Shown here piece after piece: positions 50,792-60,131 of a stretch of DNA of 64,000 nt (the first letter of the stretch is position 1; each line of letters begins with the position of its first letter). A program made the translations under genes and the position numbers. The notes under the pieces were generated by a model, which saw only the letters and a list, made by a program, of their open reading frames with translations, searched no databases and was not told the origin of the DNA. This stretch comes from Chelatococcus asaccharovorans (GTDB lineage Bacteria; Pseudomonadota; Alphaproteobacteria; Rhizobiales; Beijerinckiaceae). The stretch spans positions 310,001 to 374,000 of the forward strand of contig NZ_QJJK01000002.1 in assembly GCF_003201475.1 (NCBI RefSeq). The letters run 5' to 3'.

Positions 50792-51598
50792 ATGGCGATC
50801 GGCATCACCAAGCGGCCGAAAGACGTGCGGCAGGAGGTCGCTGCTCCTCTGCATCATCAAGTCTATGTCGTCCTGCGGCAGCAGATCGTCGATGGCGACT
50901 ACCCGGCCGGTAAAGCTTTGCCGTCCGAGCACAAGCTCGAAGACTTGTTCAACGTCTCGCGCATCACCGTGAGACGTGCCCTCGATCGCCTGGCGGCGGA
51001 AGGACTGATCGTACGTCGCCATGGCAAGGGCAATTTTGCGCAACCCGTGATCACCCCGCCACCGATCGACACCAGCCTGCGCGGCATGCTCGAGAACTTG
51101 CTCGCCATGGGTCTCAAGACGCGGGTCGATCTGATCGAATTCGACTATGTGCCGGCGACCGCCGAAATCGCCGCGCGGCTCGAACTGGAACCAGGTGCCA
51201 TCGTGCAGCGCGCGGTACGCGTCCGGCGCCATGAGGATACACCCTTTTCGTTCCTCACGACCTATGTGCCCGAGGCTGTGGGGCGTCACTACGGAGCCGA
51301 CCAATTGCTCGAAAGGCCGTTGCTGAGCCTGTTTGAAAAGGCAGGCCTAACGGTTGCGCGCGCGGACCAGACCATCACGGCGAAGCTCGCCGATACGCGG
51401 GTCGCGCCGCTGCTCGATGTCGACATCGGCGCCGCATTGCTCGGTATCCGGCGCATTGTCCGCGACGAGAATGGCACGCCCATCGAGTTTCTCGAGGCGC
51501 TTTACAGGCCTGACATCTATGAATACCAGATGTCGATGACCCGAAAGGGAAAAAAGCAGGAGTTCATCTGGTCCGATACTGGTTCCACGAACCAGTAG
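50792..51598 (+). CDS. GntR-family transcriptional regulator, HutC/UTRA type
   Basis: This 268-residue regulator has a winged helix at about residues 15-85 (PLHHQVYVVLRQQIVDGDYPAGKALPSEHKL, then SRITVRRALDRL and the wing HGKGNFA). A UTRA effector domain (about 105-245) follows, with PFSFLTTYVPE and the late PIEFLEALYRPDIYEY. GTGGAG precedes ATG 50792. It closes the catabolic cluster and probably controls the divergent SDR/GMC promoter, where tandem palindromes are seen. The effector is unknown. Confidence 0.92.
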   Translation: MAIGITKRPKDVRQEVAAPLHHQVYVVLRQQIVDGDYPAGKALPSEHKLEDLFNVSRITVRRALDRLAAEGLIVRRHGKGNFAQPVITPPPIDTSLRGMLENLLAMGLKTRVDLIEFDYVPATAEIAARLELEPGAIVQRAVRVRRHEDTPFSFLTTYVPEAVGRHYGADQLLERPLLSLFEKAGLTVARADQTITAKLADTRVAPLLDVDIGAALLGIRRIVRDENGTPIEFLEALYRPDIYEYQMSMTRKGKKQEFIWSDTGSTNQ

Positions 51599-51692
51599 AA
51601 GGCGATCGGGCAAAGGTGCGATTGAACGCGCGGAGGGACGACTGAACGGAAACGACGAATTCGCAGCCTCACCGCGAGCGACGCGCGTTCAG

Positions 51693-53246
51693 GTGCTCGC
51701 CGCGATCGCCATTTCCCTTGGCCTCGTCGCCGCCCTCACGGTATCCCTGCCCTTTGCGCGCCGGCCCACACATGGCACAGAGATCATCCTGCCCGCCTAC
51801 GCCGCCGCGACCTTCATTCTCGAAATCATCACCGCCGCGCTCCTCTTTTCACTGTTCAATGCGCAACGCACGCGCGCATTGCTCCTGCTCGCGGCAGGCT
51901 ATCTGTTCTCTGCCCTGACCGTGCCGACCTGGGCGCTGTCATTTCCCGGCGTGTTCGACGGCCTCGGGATCGACCTCGGCTTGCAGACCACAGCGGTCCT
52001 CGCAAGCATGCGGCGGCTTGGCTTCCCCCTGTTCATTCTGGCCTATGCCCTGTCTCCCCTATGTGGGCAGGCGAAGGGGCCGCCGGGCCGCGCCATCGGC
52101 ATCAGCATCCTCGGCGTCTGCCTGGCCGTGGCGTCCATGACGGGTCTCGTCCTCGCCAACTACACCCGGCTGCCCGCCTTCATGCTGGATGGTCGCCAGG
52201 TCAACGCCCTGTGGTTCCATGTCCCTTCGCTGGCGATGGGGCTCTACGGCCTCGACATTGTCCTGCTTCTCTACCGACGCCGGGCGTTGCTGGACATCTG
52301 GGTGTGCCTCGTCCTCTTCTCGCTCGTTATAGAATTGCTGTTGATATCCTATCTGGGCGGAGCGATCCGCTTCAGTGTCGGCTGGTGGACGGGACGTATC
52401 TACGGGCTCATCGCCGCGAGCCTGATCCTGCTGGTTCTTCTTTCGGAGACCACACGTCTTCATGCCCGTCTCATGCAGACCATCGCTGCCGAGCGACGCA
52501 TACGCCAGAACCGCCTGATCGCCATGGAAGCCCTGTCCGCATCGATCGCCCACGAGATCAACCAGCCTCTCGCCAGCATGGTGACCAACGCCGACGCGGC
52601 CCTGCGCTGGCTCGCCAGGCAGGAGCCACGGATCGACAACGCCGAAGCCGCGCTGCGGCGCATCGTCGACGACGGGCATCGTGCCAACAAGGTTGTTGCC
52701 GGTATCCGCGCGACGTTCAGCAAGGGCACGCAGGAACGCGCCGCGTTGAAGCTCAATACCGTGGTGTCGGATGCGTTACGCACGGCCGCGCCAGAGGCCG
52801 GCCATTGGGGCATTGCGTTGGAACTCGACCTCGACCCGACGCTGCCACCCGTGATCGGCAACGCCGTCCAGTTGCTTCATGTGCTCCGCAATCTCGTCGA
52901 AAACGCCATTGATGCCGTAAAATCCGGCGGGGAGCGGCCGCGCCACATCCGTGTCACCACCCGGGCCGAGGCGATGGGCGAGGTGCGGGTGAGCGTGGAG
53001 GACAACGGCAGCGGGATCCCGCGCGCGATCGCCGATCGCCTGTTCGATCCCTTCGTCTCCACCAAGCCGGGCGGCATGGGCATGGGGCTGATGTTCTGCC
53101 GATCGGTGATTGAAGCCCACGGAGGCCGTATCTCAGTGGAATCGCGGGACCCGCGCGGCGCCATCTTCCATTTCACCCTGCCTGCCGCCATTGTATCGGC
53201 GGTGGAACCAGTCCCGTTCGATGTGAGTGCGCAGGTAAACCGATGA
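51693..53246 (+). CDS. Membrane sensor histidine kinase
   Basis: This kinase of at least 517 residues has an N-terminal sensor of about seven hydrophobic segments (residues 1-255) of the MASE type, without a periplasmic domain. A HisKA domain has His287 in SIAHEINQP. The HATPase domain has NLVENAIDAV, EDNGSGIP, FDPFVSTKPGGMGMGL. The GTG at 51693 leaves little cytoplasmic head. An in-frame CTG at 51642 behind GGAGGG would add 17 residues. The 4-base overlap with the FixJ-type gene shows that the pair is one two-component system. The signal could be redox or quinone-related. Confidence 0.88.
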   Translation: MLAAIAISLGLVAALTVSLPFARRPTHGTEIILPAYAAATFILEIITAALLFSLFNAQRTRALLLLAAGYLFSALTVPTWALSFPGVFDGLGIDLGLQTTAVLASMRRLGFPLFILAYALSPLCGQAKGPPGRAIGISILGVCLAVASMTGLVLANYTRLPAFMLDGRQVNALWFHVPSLAMGLYGLDIVLLLYRRRALLDIWVCLVLFSLVIELLLISYLGGAIRFSVGWWTGRIYGLIAASLILLVLLSETTRLHARLMQTIAAERRIRQNRLIAMEALSASIAHEINQPLASMVTNADAALRWLARQEPRIDNAEAALRRIVDDGHRANKVVAGIRATFSKGTQERAALKLNTVVSDALRTAAPEAGHWGIALELDLDPTLPPVIGNAVQLLHVLRNLVENAIDAVKSGGERPRHIRVTTRAEAMGEVRVSVEDNGSGIPRAIADRLFDPFVSTKPGGMGMGLMFCRSVIEAHGGRISVESRDPRGAIFHFTLPAAIVSAVEPVPFDVSAQVNR

Positions 53247-53863
53247 CGGATTCCCTTGTCTATGTCGTCGACGATGACCATTCCATGAGGATGTCTCTCG
53301 ACAGCCTGCTGTCATCGGAGGGATACACCGTGCGGACGTTCGAGTCGGCGCAGGCTTTCCTGGATGCAATCCATCCTGAGCTGCCCGCCTGCCTCGTCCT
53401 CGACGTGCGCCTGCGCGGCGCGAGCGGGCTCGAGTTCCAGCGCGAGCTTGGGCGCGCCGGCATCCTGACGCCGATCGTCTTCATCACCGGCCATGGTGAT
53501 GTGCCGATGTCCGTTGCGGCCATGAAGGCCGGCGCCGTTGAATTCCTGCTGAAACCTTTCCGGGACCAGGATCTTCTCGATGCCGTTCACAACGGCATCG
53601 AGCAAGACCGCCGGCGACGCATGCTGGATCAGCAGATCGCGGAGTTGCGCGATCGCTATCAATCCATGACGCCGCGGGAACGCGAAATCATGCCCCTGGT
53701 CGCCAGCGGCCTGATGAACAAGCAGATCGCCATGGATCTCAAGCTCAGCGAGGTAACCGTAAAGGTTCATCGCGCCCAGGTCATGGCGAAGATGCGCGCG
53801 AAAACCTTGCCCGATCTCGTGCGCATCGTCGACCGGCTCGAGAGTGCTATCCCCAGGATGTAG
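53243..53863 (+). CDS. FixJ/TtrR-type response regulator
   Basis: This 206-residue response regulator has a receiver domain with acidic pocket VVDDD (8-12), phospho-acceptor Asp54 in LVLDVRL, FITGHGD and LLKPF. A LuxR-type helix-turn-helix occupies about 140-195 (TPREREIMPLVASGLMNKQIA, then EVTVKVHRAQVM). It works with the kinase directly upstream. Target genes are not visible, but the cbb3 operon or the hydrolase genes nearby are possibilities. Confidence 0.93.
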   Translation: MTDSLVYVVDDDHSMRMSLDSLLSSEGYTVRTFESAQAFLDAIHPELPACLVLDVRLRGASGLEFQRELGRAGILTPIVFITGHGDVPMSVAAMKAGAVEFLLKPFRDQDLLDAVHNGIEQDRRRRMLDQQIAELRDRYQSMTPREREIMPLVASGLMNKQIAMDLKLSEVTVKVHRAQVMAKMRAKTLPDLVRIVDRLESAIPRM

Positions 53864-53976
53864 GCGAGCGACCCCTTTGTAGAGTTGCGTTGACCGGGGC
53901 GGCTCGCGATGCTGCTTAGCATTCACGACAGGCAGAACGGGTCGCAGGACGAGCGGCGGCCCGACGAGAACGGATC

Positions 53977-54342
53977 ATGTCGGATCGCAAAGTCTTTGCC
54001 ATCGTTGATGACGATGAAGCCTGCCTTGCGGCGATATCCAGCCTGGTCAACGCACTCGGCTATTGCACGCGCTGCTTCGCGAACCCCGCCGATTTCCTCG
54101 CCTCGGATGTGTTGCGCAATGTGCAGGGCCTGATCGCGGATATTCGATTGCCTGGAATAAGCGGAGTTCTCCTCCATGATGCCCTGGTGAAAAGCGGCAT
54201 CACATTGCCGACCATGCTGATGACGGCCTATCCGGATGACACGACACGGGCCCATGTCCTTCGGCATGGCGTATCGGCCTACGTCAGCAAGCCGGTATCG
54301 CCCGACGACCTGCTCGCCTTCCTCCAGGCTGCATTTGCCTAG
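53977..54342 (+). CDS. Single-domain response regulator (receiver only)
   Basis: This 121-residue CheY-like protein has the acidic pocket VDDDE (10-14), phospho-acceptor Asp55 (LIADIRLPG), a threonine in LMTAYPD and a lysine in VSKPVSP. It lacks an output domain. Downstream of the kinase and FixJ-type regulator by 113 bases, it may act as a phosphate sink or modulate the kinase, as FixT-like or other lone receivers do. Confidence 0.88.
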   Translation: MSDRKVFAIVDDDEACLAAISSLVNALGYCTRCFANPADFLASDVLRNVQGLIADIRLPGISGVLLHDALVKSGITLPTMLMTAYPDDTTRAHVLRHGVSAYVSKPVSPDDLLAFLQAAFA

Positions 54343-54539
54343 AGCTGCGGTGTTCTTCTTGAATTCCCCGTCATTCCAAAGCTTCGCGTCAGTGAGGAAC
54401 CCGCGCCGCCCCACGATCCGTTCAAGCGATCCTATACTCAGGTCCAATAGCCGTTAGATCTGCGGACAACTGTGCCGCCGGAGAACCTGTCGGTAAAATG
54501 GCTGTGCCCGCACGCAGAGGCCCCGCAAAGGACCCCCCA

Positions 54540-55193
54540 ATGCCGACCGCCACGCCCGTTCCCGATAATCGCCTGATCGATCCAAGCAACCACGCGCTCA
54601 TTCTCATCGACTTCCAGTCGCAGATGTCCTTCGCAACCCAGTCGATCGACGCCGTCACCCTGCGCAACAACGCCGCGCTGATCTCCCAGGCCGCGGCCGG
54701 CTTCAAGGTGCCGACGATCCTGACGACCGTTGCCGAAAAGAGCTTTTCGGGACCGATGTTCGATGAGATCACCGAGGCTTTCCCGGGCCAGGCGATGCTC
54801 GATCGGACATCGATGAATGCCTGGGAGGATGCCGCCGTCATTGCGCGGGTCAATGAAATCGGCAAGCCAAGGCTCGTGCTTGCGGGTCTGTGGACCAGTG
54901 TCTGTATCGTCGGCCCCGCCCTCTCCGCTCTCGCGCAGGGCTTCGAGGTCTATGTCGTTGCCGACGCCTGCGGTGACGTCTCCGCGGAAGCGCATGAGCG
55001 CGCGATGGCGCGCATGGTCCAGGCCGGCGTCGTACCCATGACGTCTCTGCAGTATCTGCTCGAGCTCCAGCGCGACTGGGGTCGGGCCGAGACTTACGAC
55101 CTCACAACAGGTATCGCCAAAAGGTTTGGCGGCGCGTATGGTCTAGGCATCATCTATGCCAAGTCGATGTTCGGCGCGTCCGAGGGGCATTGA
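54540..55193 (+). CDS. Isochorismatase-family (cysteine hydrolase) protein, YcaC-like
   Basis: This 217-residue cysteine hydrolase of the isochorismatase superfamily has catalytic Asp24 (LILIDFQSQM) and nucleophile Cys122 (TSVCIVGPA). The cis-peptide region precedes the cysteine (LVLAGLWTS). The C-terminal extension and overall sequence fit the YcaC group of octameric hydrolases with unknown natural substrate. ATG 54540 begins MPTATPVPDN. It is followed after 102 bases by an alpha/beta hydrolase gene on the same strand. Confidence 0.88.
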   Translation: MPTATPVPDNRLIDPSNHALILIDFQSQMSFATQSIDAVTLRNNAALISQAAAGFKVPTILTTVAEKSFSGPMFDEITEAFPGQAMLDRTSMNAWEDAAVIARVNEIGKPRLVLAGLWTSVCIVGPALSALAQGFEVYVVADACGDVSAEAHERAMARMVQAGVVPMTSLQYLLELQRDWGRAETYDLTTGIAKRFGGAYGLGIIYAKSMFGASEGH

Positions 55194-55295
55194 AGACCAG
55201 CTACGGCCCAGCGCGACGCCTTACTGTGCCTTCCGCCGCGGTTTGCAGAGCCAGGCCGTGATCGCTTCCATTGCAACACTGAAGGATCAGCCTCC

Positions 55296-56126
55296 ATGCC
55301 CAGCATCACCACCAAAGACGGCGTCGAGATCTTCTTCAAGGACTGGGGTCCGAAGGACGCGCAGCCCATCGTCTTCCATCACGGATGGCCCCTGAGCGCC
55401 GATGACTGGGACGCGCAGTTGCTTTTCTTCCTCGCCAAGGGCTACCGCGTGGTGGCCCATGACAGGCGTGGGCATGGACGGTCCACCCAGGTCGGCGATG
55501 GCCACGACATGGACCACTATGCCGCCGATGCCGCGGCAATGGTCGAGCATCTCGACCTGAAGAACGCGGTTCATGTCGGCCATTCGACCGGAGGCGGCGA
55601 GGCGCTTCACTACACCGTCCGGCATGGCAAGGGCCGCGTCGCCAAACTGGTGCTCATCAGCGCCGTGCCACCGCTGATGCTGAAGACCGACGCCAACCCC
55701 GGTGGCCTGCCGATCGAGGTCTTCGACAGCTTCCGCAAGGCGCTGGCCGATAACCGCGCGCAGTTCTTCCTCGATGTCCCTACAGGCCCGTTCTACGGCT
55801 TCAACCGCTCAGGGGCGAAGATCTCGCAAGGCGTGATCGAGAATTGGTGGCGCCAGGGCATGATGGGCGGCGCCAAGGCGCATTACGATGGCATCAAAGC
55901 TTTTTCGGAGACCGACTTTACGGAGGATCTCAAAGCCGTCGAGGTGCCGACGCTCGTCATGCATGGCGACGACGACCAGATCGTTCCTTTCGCCGATTCC
56001 GCGCCTTTGTCGGCCAAATTGGTCAAGGGGGCGACACTGAAAGTCTATCCCGGCTTCCCGCACGGCATGTGCACCACCCATGCCGATACCATCAACGCCG
56101 ACCTGTTGGCGTTCATCCAGGGATAA
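55296..56126 (+). CDS. Alpha/beta hydrolase, non-haem chloroperoxidase-like
   Basis: This 276-residue alpha/beta hydrolase has oxyanion-region [11 protein letters not shown] (28-38), nucleophile Ser97 in GHSTGGGE, an acid in [10 protein letters not shown] and the catalytic histidine in FPHGM. The pattern is that of cofactor-free haloperoxidases/aryl esterases (perhydrolases). It is likely a cytoplasmic esterase or perhydrolase. It is on the same strand as the isochorismatase-like and amidohydrolase genes but spaced by about 100 bases or more, so shared transcription is uncertain. Confidence 0.9.
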   Translation: MPSITTKDGVEIFFKDWGPKDAQPIVFHHGWPLSADDWDAQLLFFLAKGYRVVAHDRRGHGRSTQVGDGHDMDHYAADAAAMVEHLDLKNAVHVGHSTGGGEALHYTVRHGKGRVAKLVLISAVPPLMLKTDANPGGLPIEVFDSFRKALADNRAQFFLDVPTGPFYGFNRSGAKISQGVIENWWRQGMMGGAKAHYDGIKAFSETDFTEDLKAVEVPTLVMHGDDDQIVPFADSAPLSAKLVKGATLKVYPGFPHGMCTTHADTINADLLAFIQG

Positions 56127-56256
56127 GCCGCGGCGCTGGCGCAAGGCCGAGATACCGATGGGGTGCGGGTGGCCCCCGAGTCGCCCCCCATCATGAGCCG
56201 GCGGTCACGGACCGGCCGCGCCGCCGCGCGGGCCCACGCTTACCCAAGGTGACATC

Positions 56257-58122
56257 ATGGCCACCACCGCCGATCTCATTCTGTTCAATGGCAAGGTCAC
56301 CACGCTCGACCGTGGCAATCCTCAGGCGGAAGCCGTCGCGATCAAGGATGGACGCATCCTGTTCGCGGGGGCCGATGCCGATGCCATGGCGCATGCGGGC
56401 CCCGAGACAGCAAGGATCGACGTGGCCGGACGTCGCGTGATCCCGGGGCTGATCGACAGCCACATGCACATCATCCGCGGTGGGCTGAACTACAACATGG
56501 AGTTGCGCTGGGACGGCGTGCGCTCGCTCACCCATGCCATGGACATGCTGAGGGCGCAGGTCGCCGTCACGCCACCCCCGCAATGGGTGCGCGTCGTCGG
56601 TGGCTTCACCGCGCACCAGTTCGCCGAGAAGCGGCTGCCGACACTTGACGAGATCAATGCCGCGGCGCCCGACACACCGGTCTTCATTCTCCACCTCTAT
56701 GACCGCGCGCTGCTGAACGGCGCCGCCTTGCGCGCCGTCGGCTATACCAAGGACACGCCGGATCCGGCCGGCGGCGAGATCGTGCGGGATGCCCGGGGAA
56801 ACCCGACCGGGCTCATGATCGCGCGACCCAACGCCACCATTCTCTATGCCACGCTCGCCAAAGGGCCGCGCCTGCCAGCCGAGTACCAGAAGAACTCGAC
56901 GCGACATTTCATGCGCGAGGTCAACCGCCTCGGTATCACCAGCGTCATCGATGCCGGCGGTGGTTTCCAGAACTATCCCGAGGACTATGCGATCATCGAG
57001 GAACTGCATCGCGAAGGGCAGCTCACCCTGCGCATTGCCTACAACCTTTTCACGCAAAAGCCGAAGGAGGAACTGGGCGATTTCGCGGGCTGGGCAAAAC
57101 AGGTCCGACCTGGCGACGGCGACGACCTCTATCGGCATAACGGCGCCGGCGAAATGCTGGTCTATAGTGCGGCCGACTTCGAGGACTTCCAGATGCCGCG
57201 GCCCGAGATGCCACCGAACATGGAGGATGATCTTGAGCCCGTCGTCCGCCTGCTCGCCGAGAACCGCTGGCCCTGGCGGCTGCACGCCACCTATGACGAA
57301 ACCATAGACCGCGCGCTCGATGTCTTCGAAAAGGTGAACCGCGATATTCCGCTTGAGGGCCTCAACTGGTTCTTCGACCATGCGGAAACGATCTCGGATC
57401 GCAATATCGAGCGCATCGCGACGCTCGGCGGCGGCATCGCCATCCAGCATCGCATGGCCTATCAGGGCGAATATTTCGCGGAGCGCTACGGCCATCGCGC
57501 AGCCGAGCGGACGCCGCCGATCCGGCGCATGCTCGATATGGGCGTCACCGTCGGCGCCGGCACCGACGCGACACGCGTTGCCTCCTACAATCCCTGGATC
57601 TCGCTGTACTGGCTCGTCACAGGCAAGACCGTCGGCGGCCTCTCGCTCTATCCAGCATCGAACCGCCTTGACCGGGAAGCCGCGCTGACCTTGTGGACGA
57701 CAGCCAACACCTGGTTCTCCAGCGAGGCCGGCAAGAAGGGCCAGATCAAGGTCGGCCAGCTGGCTGATCTTGCCGTTCTGTCGGCGGACTACTTCGCGGT
57801 GCCGGAGGATGCGATCCAGGACATCACGTCGGTGCTGACCTTGCTTGACGGGAAACCGGTGCATGGCGACGGGGACTTCAAGACCCTCGCGCCCGAACTG
57901 CCACCGCCGATGCCCGACTGGTCGCCCGTGCGCCAGTTCGGAGGCTACCAGGCGCGCTCCCGGCCGGACGGGCGAACGACAGCCTTCGCGCGGATGTGCG
58001 GCTGCGCGAATAGCTGCAATGTGCATGGGCACGGTCACGCGGCGGCCTGGGGTGCCGATATCCCCGCATCGGACGCGCGCTCGTTCTGGGGCGCGCTCGG
58101 CTGCGCATGTTGGGCCGTCTAG
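56257..58122 (+). CDS. YtcJ-like metal-dependent amidohydrolase
   Basis: This 621-residue amidohydrolase superfamily member has a composite beta-sandwich (about 1-65 and C-terminal part) and a TIM barrel with DSHMHI (67-72). Further metal or catalytic positions are near WRLHATYDE, WFFDHAE and GAGTDATR. YtcJ-like proteins hydrolyse N-acyl or imino bonds; the substrates are mostly unknown. After residue 565 there is a Cys/His-rich end (MCGCANSCNVHGHGHAAAWG and GCACW) that could bind metal. It precedes the MFS gene by 86 bases. Confidence 0.88.
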   Translation: MATTADLILFNGKVTTLDRGNPQAEAVAIKDGRILFAGADADAMAHAGPETARIDVAGRRVIPGLIDSHMHIIRGGLNYNMELRWDGVRSLTHAMDMLRAQVAVTPPPQWVRVVGGFTAHQFAEKRLPTLDEINAAAPDTPVFILHLYDRALLNGAALRAVGYTKDTPDPAGGEIVRDARGNPTGLMIARPNATILYATLAKGPRLPAEYQKNSTRHFMREVNRLGITSVIDAGGGFQNYPEDYAIIEELHREGQLTLRIAYNLFTQKPKEELGDFAGWAKQVRPGDGDDLYRHNGAGEMLVYSAADFEDFQMPRPEMPPNMEDDLEPVVRLLAENRWPWRLHATYDETIDRALDVFEKVNRDIPLEGLNWFFDHAETISDRNIERIATLGGGIAIQHRMAYQGEYFAERYGHRAAERTPPIRRMLDMGVTVGAGTDATRVASYNPWISLYWLVTGKTVGGLSLYPASNRLDREAALTLWTTANTWFSSEAGKKGQIKVGQLADLAVLSADYFAVPEDAIQDITSVLTLLDGKPVHGDGDFKTLAPELPPPMPDWSPVRQFGGYQARSRPDGRTTAFARMCGCANSCNVHGHGHAAAWGADIPASDARSFWGALGCACWAV

Positions 58123-58208
58123 ATCCAGCGGACCTGTGGACCTGTGCAGCGGTTTCGCGCCCGGCATTGCCCTCGACCATATAGGCTGTCGTATCCGTGG
58201 AGTAACAC

Positions 58209-59834
58209 TTGGCCAAAGACATCGATACGCCCTCTGGCAGCGCGCCTCCTCCGGGCGGGTTTGCACCACTGCGGCGTCCCGTCTTCGCTGTGCTGTGGGT
58301 CGCAACCGTCCTCGGCAATACCGGCACCTTCATGCGCGATGTGGCGAGCGCCTGGTTGGTGACCGATCTGTCCTCGTCGCCAACCGCCGTTGCTGCGGTG
58401 CAGGCTGCGGGAATGATCCCGGTATTCCTGCTGGCCATTCCTGCGGGCGTGCTATCCGACATTCTCGATCGCCGCCGCTTCCTCATCGCGATCCAGATCA
58501 TGCTCGGATGTGTGAGCGCGACCTTGATGCTGCTCGCCTATACCGGCCTCATGAGCATATCGCTGTTGATCGGCTTGACGTTCACCGGCGGTATCGGCGC
58601 CGCGCTCATGGGGCCGACATGGCAGTCCATCGTGCCGGAGCTGGTGCCGCGGTCGGAACTCAAGGCCGCCGTCGCGCTGAATTCGCTCGGCATCAACATC
58701 GCGCGGTCGATCGGGCCGGCGGCCGGTGGTTTCCTGCTCGCGGCTTTCGGCGCAACGGTGACCTACGGCGCGGACGTGGCAAGCTATCTCGTCGTGGTCG
58801 CCGCCCTCCTCTGGTGGAAACGCCCGAAAAATGCTGAGGACGACCTGGGCGAACATTTCGCGGGCGCCTTCCGTGCCGGCCTGCGCTATGCGCGGGCGAG
58901 CCGCGAGCTGCATATCGTGCTCTTTCGCGCTCTGGTCTTCTTCGCCTTCGCCAGTGCCGTGTGGGCCCTTCTCCCGCTCGTCACGCGCGAACTCCTCCAT
59001 GGCGATGCCGCGTTCTACGGCGTGCTCCTCGGCTCGGTCGGCCTGGGCGCCATCGGGGGGGCGTTTGTGCTCCCGATCTTGCGTTCGCGCCTCGGCACCG
59101 ATGGATTGATGCTGGCAGCAGCCATCGTCACGGGGTGCGCGGCGCTCGCGCTTGCGCTGGCCCCGCCACAATGGGCCGCTGTGGTGATCCTGCTCGCCAT
59201 GGGCTGTGCCTGGATCATTGCCCTGACGACGCTGAACGCGACGGCGCAGGCCATCCTGCCGAACTGGGTGAGGGGGCGCGCGCTTGCCGTCTACCTGACG
59301 GTGTTCAACGGCGCGATGGCGGGGGGCAGCCTCTGCTGGGGCCTCATCGCGCAGGAGGTTGGACTGTCATGGGCGCTCGTGGCATCAGCGGCAGGCCTCG
59401 TCGTGAGCGGGCTGCTCGTCCATCGTGTCGCCCTGCCGAAGGGCGAAGCGGACCTGACGCCCTCGCACCACTGGCCGGAGCCCCTCATCGCCGAACCGGT
59501 GGCCGATGACCGCGGTCCGGTCCTCATCCTCATCGAGTACCGGATAGCGAAGCGTGACCGCGCGGCCTTTCTCGCTGCCCTGGAGAGGCTGTCTCAGGCC
59601 CGCCGCCGCGACGGCGCCTATGGATGGGGGGTAACAGAGGATGCGTCCGATCCGGAGACGATCGTCGAGTGGTTCATGGTCGAGTCCTGGGCGGAGCATC
59701 TGCGCCAGCATCGTCGCGTATCCAGCGCCGATGCCGATGTCCAACGCGAAGTACGCCGCTTTCATGGGCTCGACGATGGACCAAAAGTCCGTCATCTGCT
59801 GGCGGTGAACAGCAGGCATCGACTGGGGGTCTAG
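58209..59834 (+). CDS. MFS transporter (EntS/MFS_3 type) with C-terminal monooxygenase-like domain
   Basis: This 541-residue protein has about 12 hydrophobic segments (residues 25-420). The early region NTGTFMRDVASAWLVTDL and GVLSDILDRRR (A loop) fit the MFS_3 group that includes enterobactin exporters. After the membrane part comes a cytoplasmic domain of about 100 residues (VLILIEYRIAKRDRAAFLAALERLSQ...WFMVESWAEHLRQHRR), similar in pattern to ABM ferredoxin-like domains. This fusion is known in the family. The start is taken as TTG 58209. The exported compound is unknown. Confidence 0.85.
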   Translation: MAKDIDTPSGSAPPPGGFAPLRRPVFAVLWVATVLGNTGTFMRDVASAWLVTDLSSSPTAVAAVQAAGMIPVFLLAIPAGVLSDILDRRRFLIAIQIMLGCVSATLMLLAYTGLMSISLLIGLTFTGGIGAALMGPTWQSIVPELVPRSELKAAVALNSLGINIARSIGPAAGGFLLAAFGATVTYGADVASYLVVVAALLWWKRPKNAEDDLGEHFAGAFRAGLRYARASRELHIVLFRALVFFAFASAVWALLPLVTRELLHGDAAFYGVLLGSVGLGAIGGAFVLPILRSRLGTDGLMLAAAIVTGCAALALALAPPQWAAVVILLAMGCAWIIALTTLNATAQAILPNWVRGRALAVYLTVFNGAMAGGSLCWGLIAQEVGLSWALVASAAGLVVSGLLVHRVALPKGEADLTPSHHWPEPLIAEPVADDRGPVLILIEYRIAKRDRAAFLAALERLSQARRRDGAYGWGVTEDASDPETIVEWFMVESWAEHLRQHRRVSSADADVQREVRRFHGLDDGPKVRHLLAVNSRHRLGV

Positions 59835-59843
59835 TCCGTCGCC

Positions 59844-60113
59844 CTGGAGCCGACAAATTTCATGCGCGGCCGCAACGCGGAGGGCACGGCTGTGAATGCC
59901 GTGCTTCCCGGTTGGATCAACACCGATCTCAGCCGCAGCGCCCGCGCCACCTTTCTCGAGCTGAACGACCGGGTCCTGGCGCGCACGCCGGCCGCACGAT
60001 GGGGAGAACCCGTGGATTTCGAGGGTATTGCGATCTTTCTTGCGAGCCCCGCCTCCGCTTTCATCAACGGCGCCGGGATCATGGTGGACGGTGGCTACGC
60101 CACGGTCGGATAG
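59844..60113 (+). pseudogene. C-terminal fragment of an SDR gene
   Basis: Only the last 85 or so residues of a short-chain dehydrogenase remain: VNAVLPGWINTDLS, then RWGEPVDFEGIAIFLASPASAFINGAGIMVDGGYA. The nucleotide-binding and catalytic halves are missing, and the fragment follows directly on the MFS gene. It is most likely the leftover of a deletion that also affected the neighbouring tctA gene. Confidence 0.75.
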
Positions 60114-60131
60114 CGGCGCTTACACGCGCGC

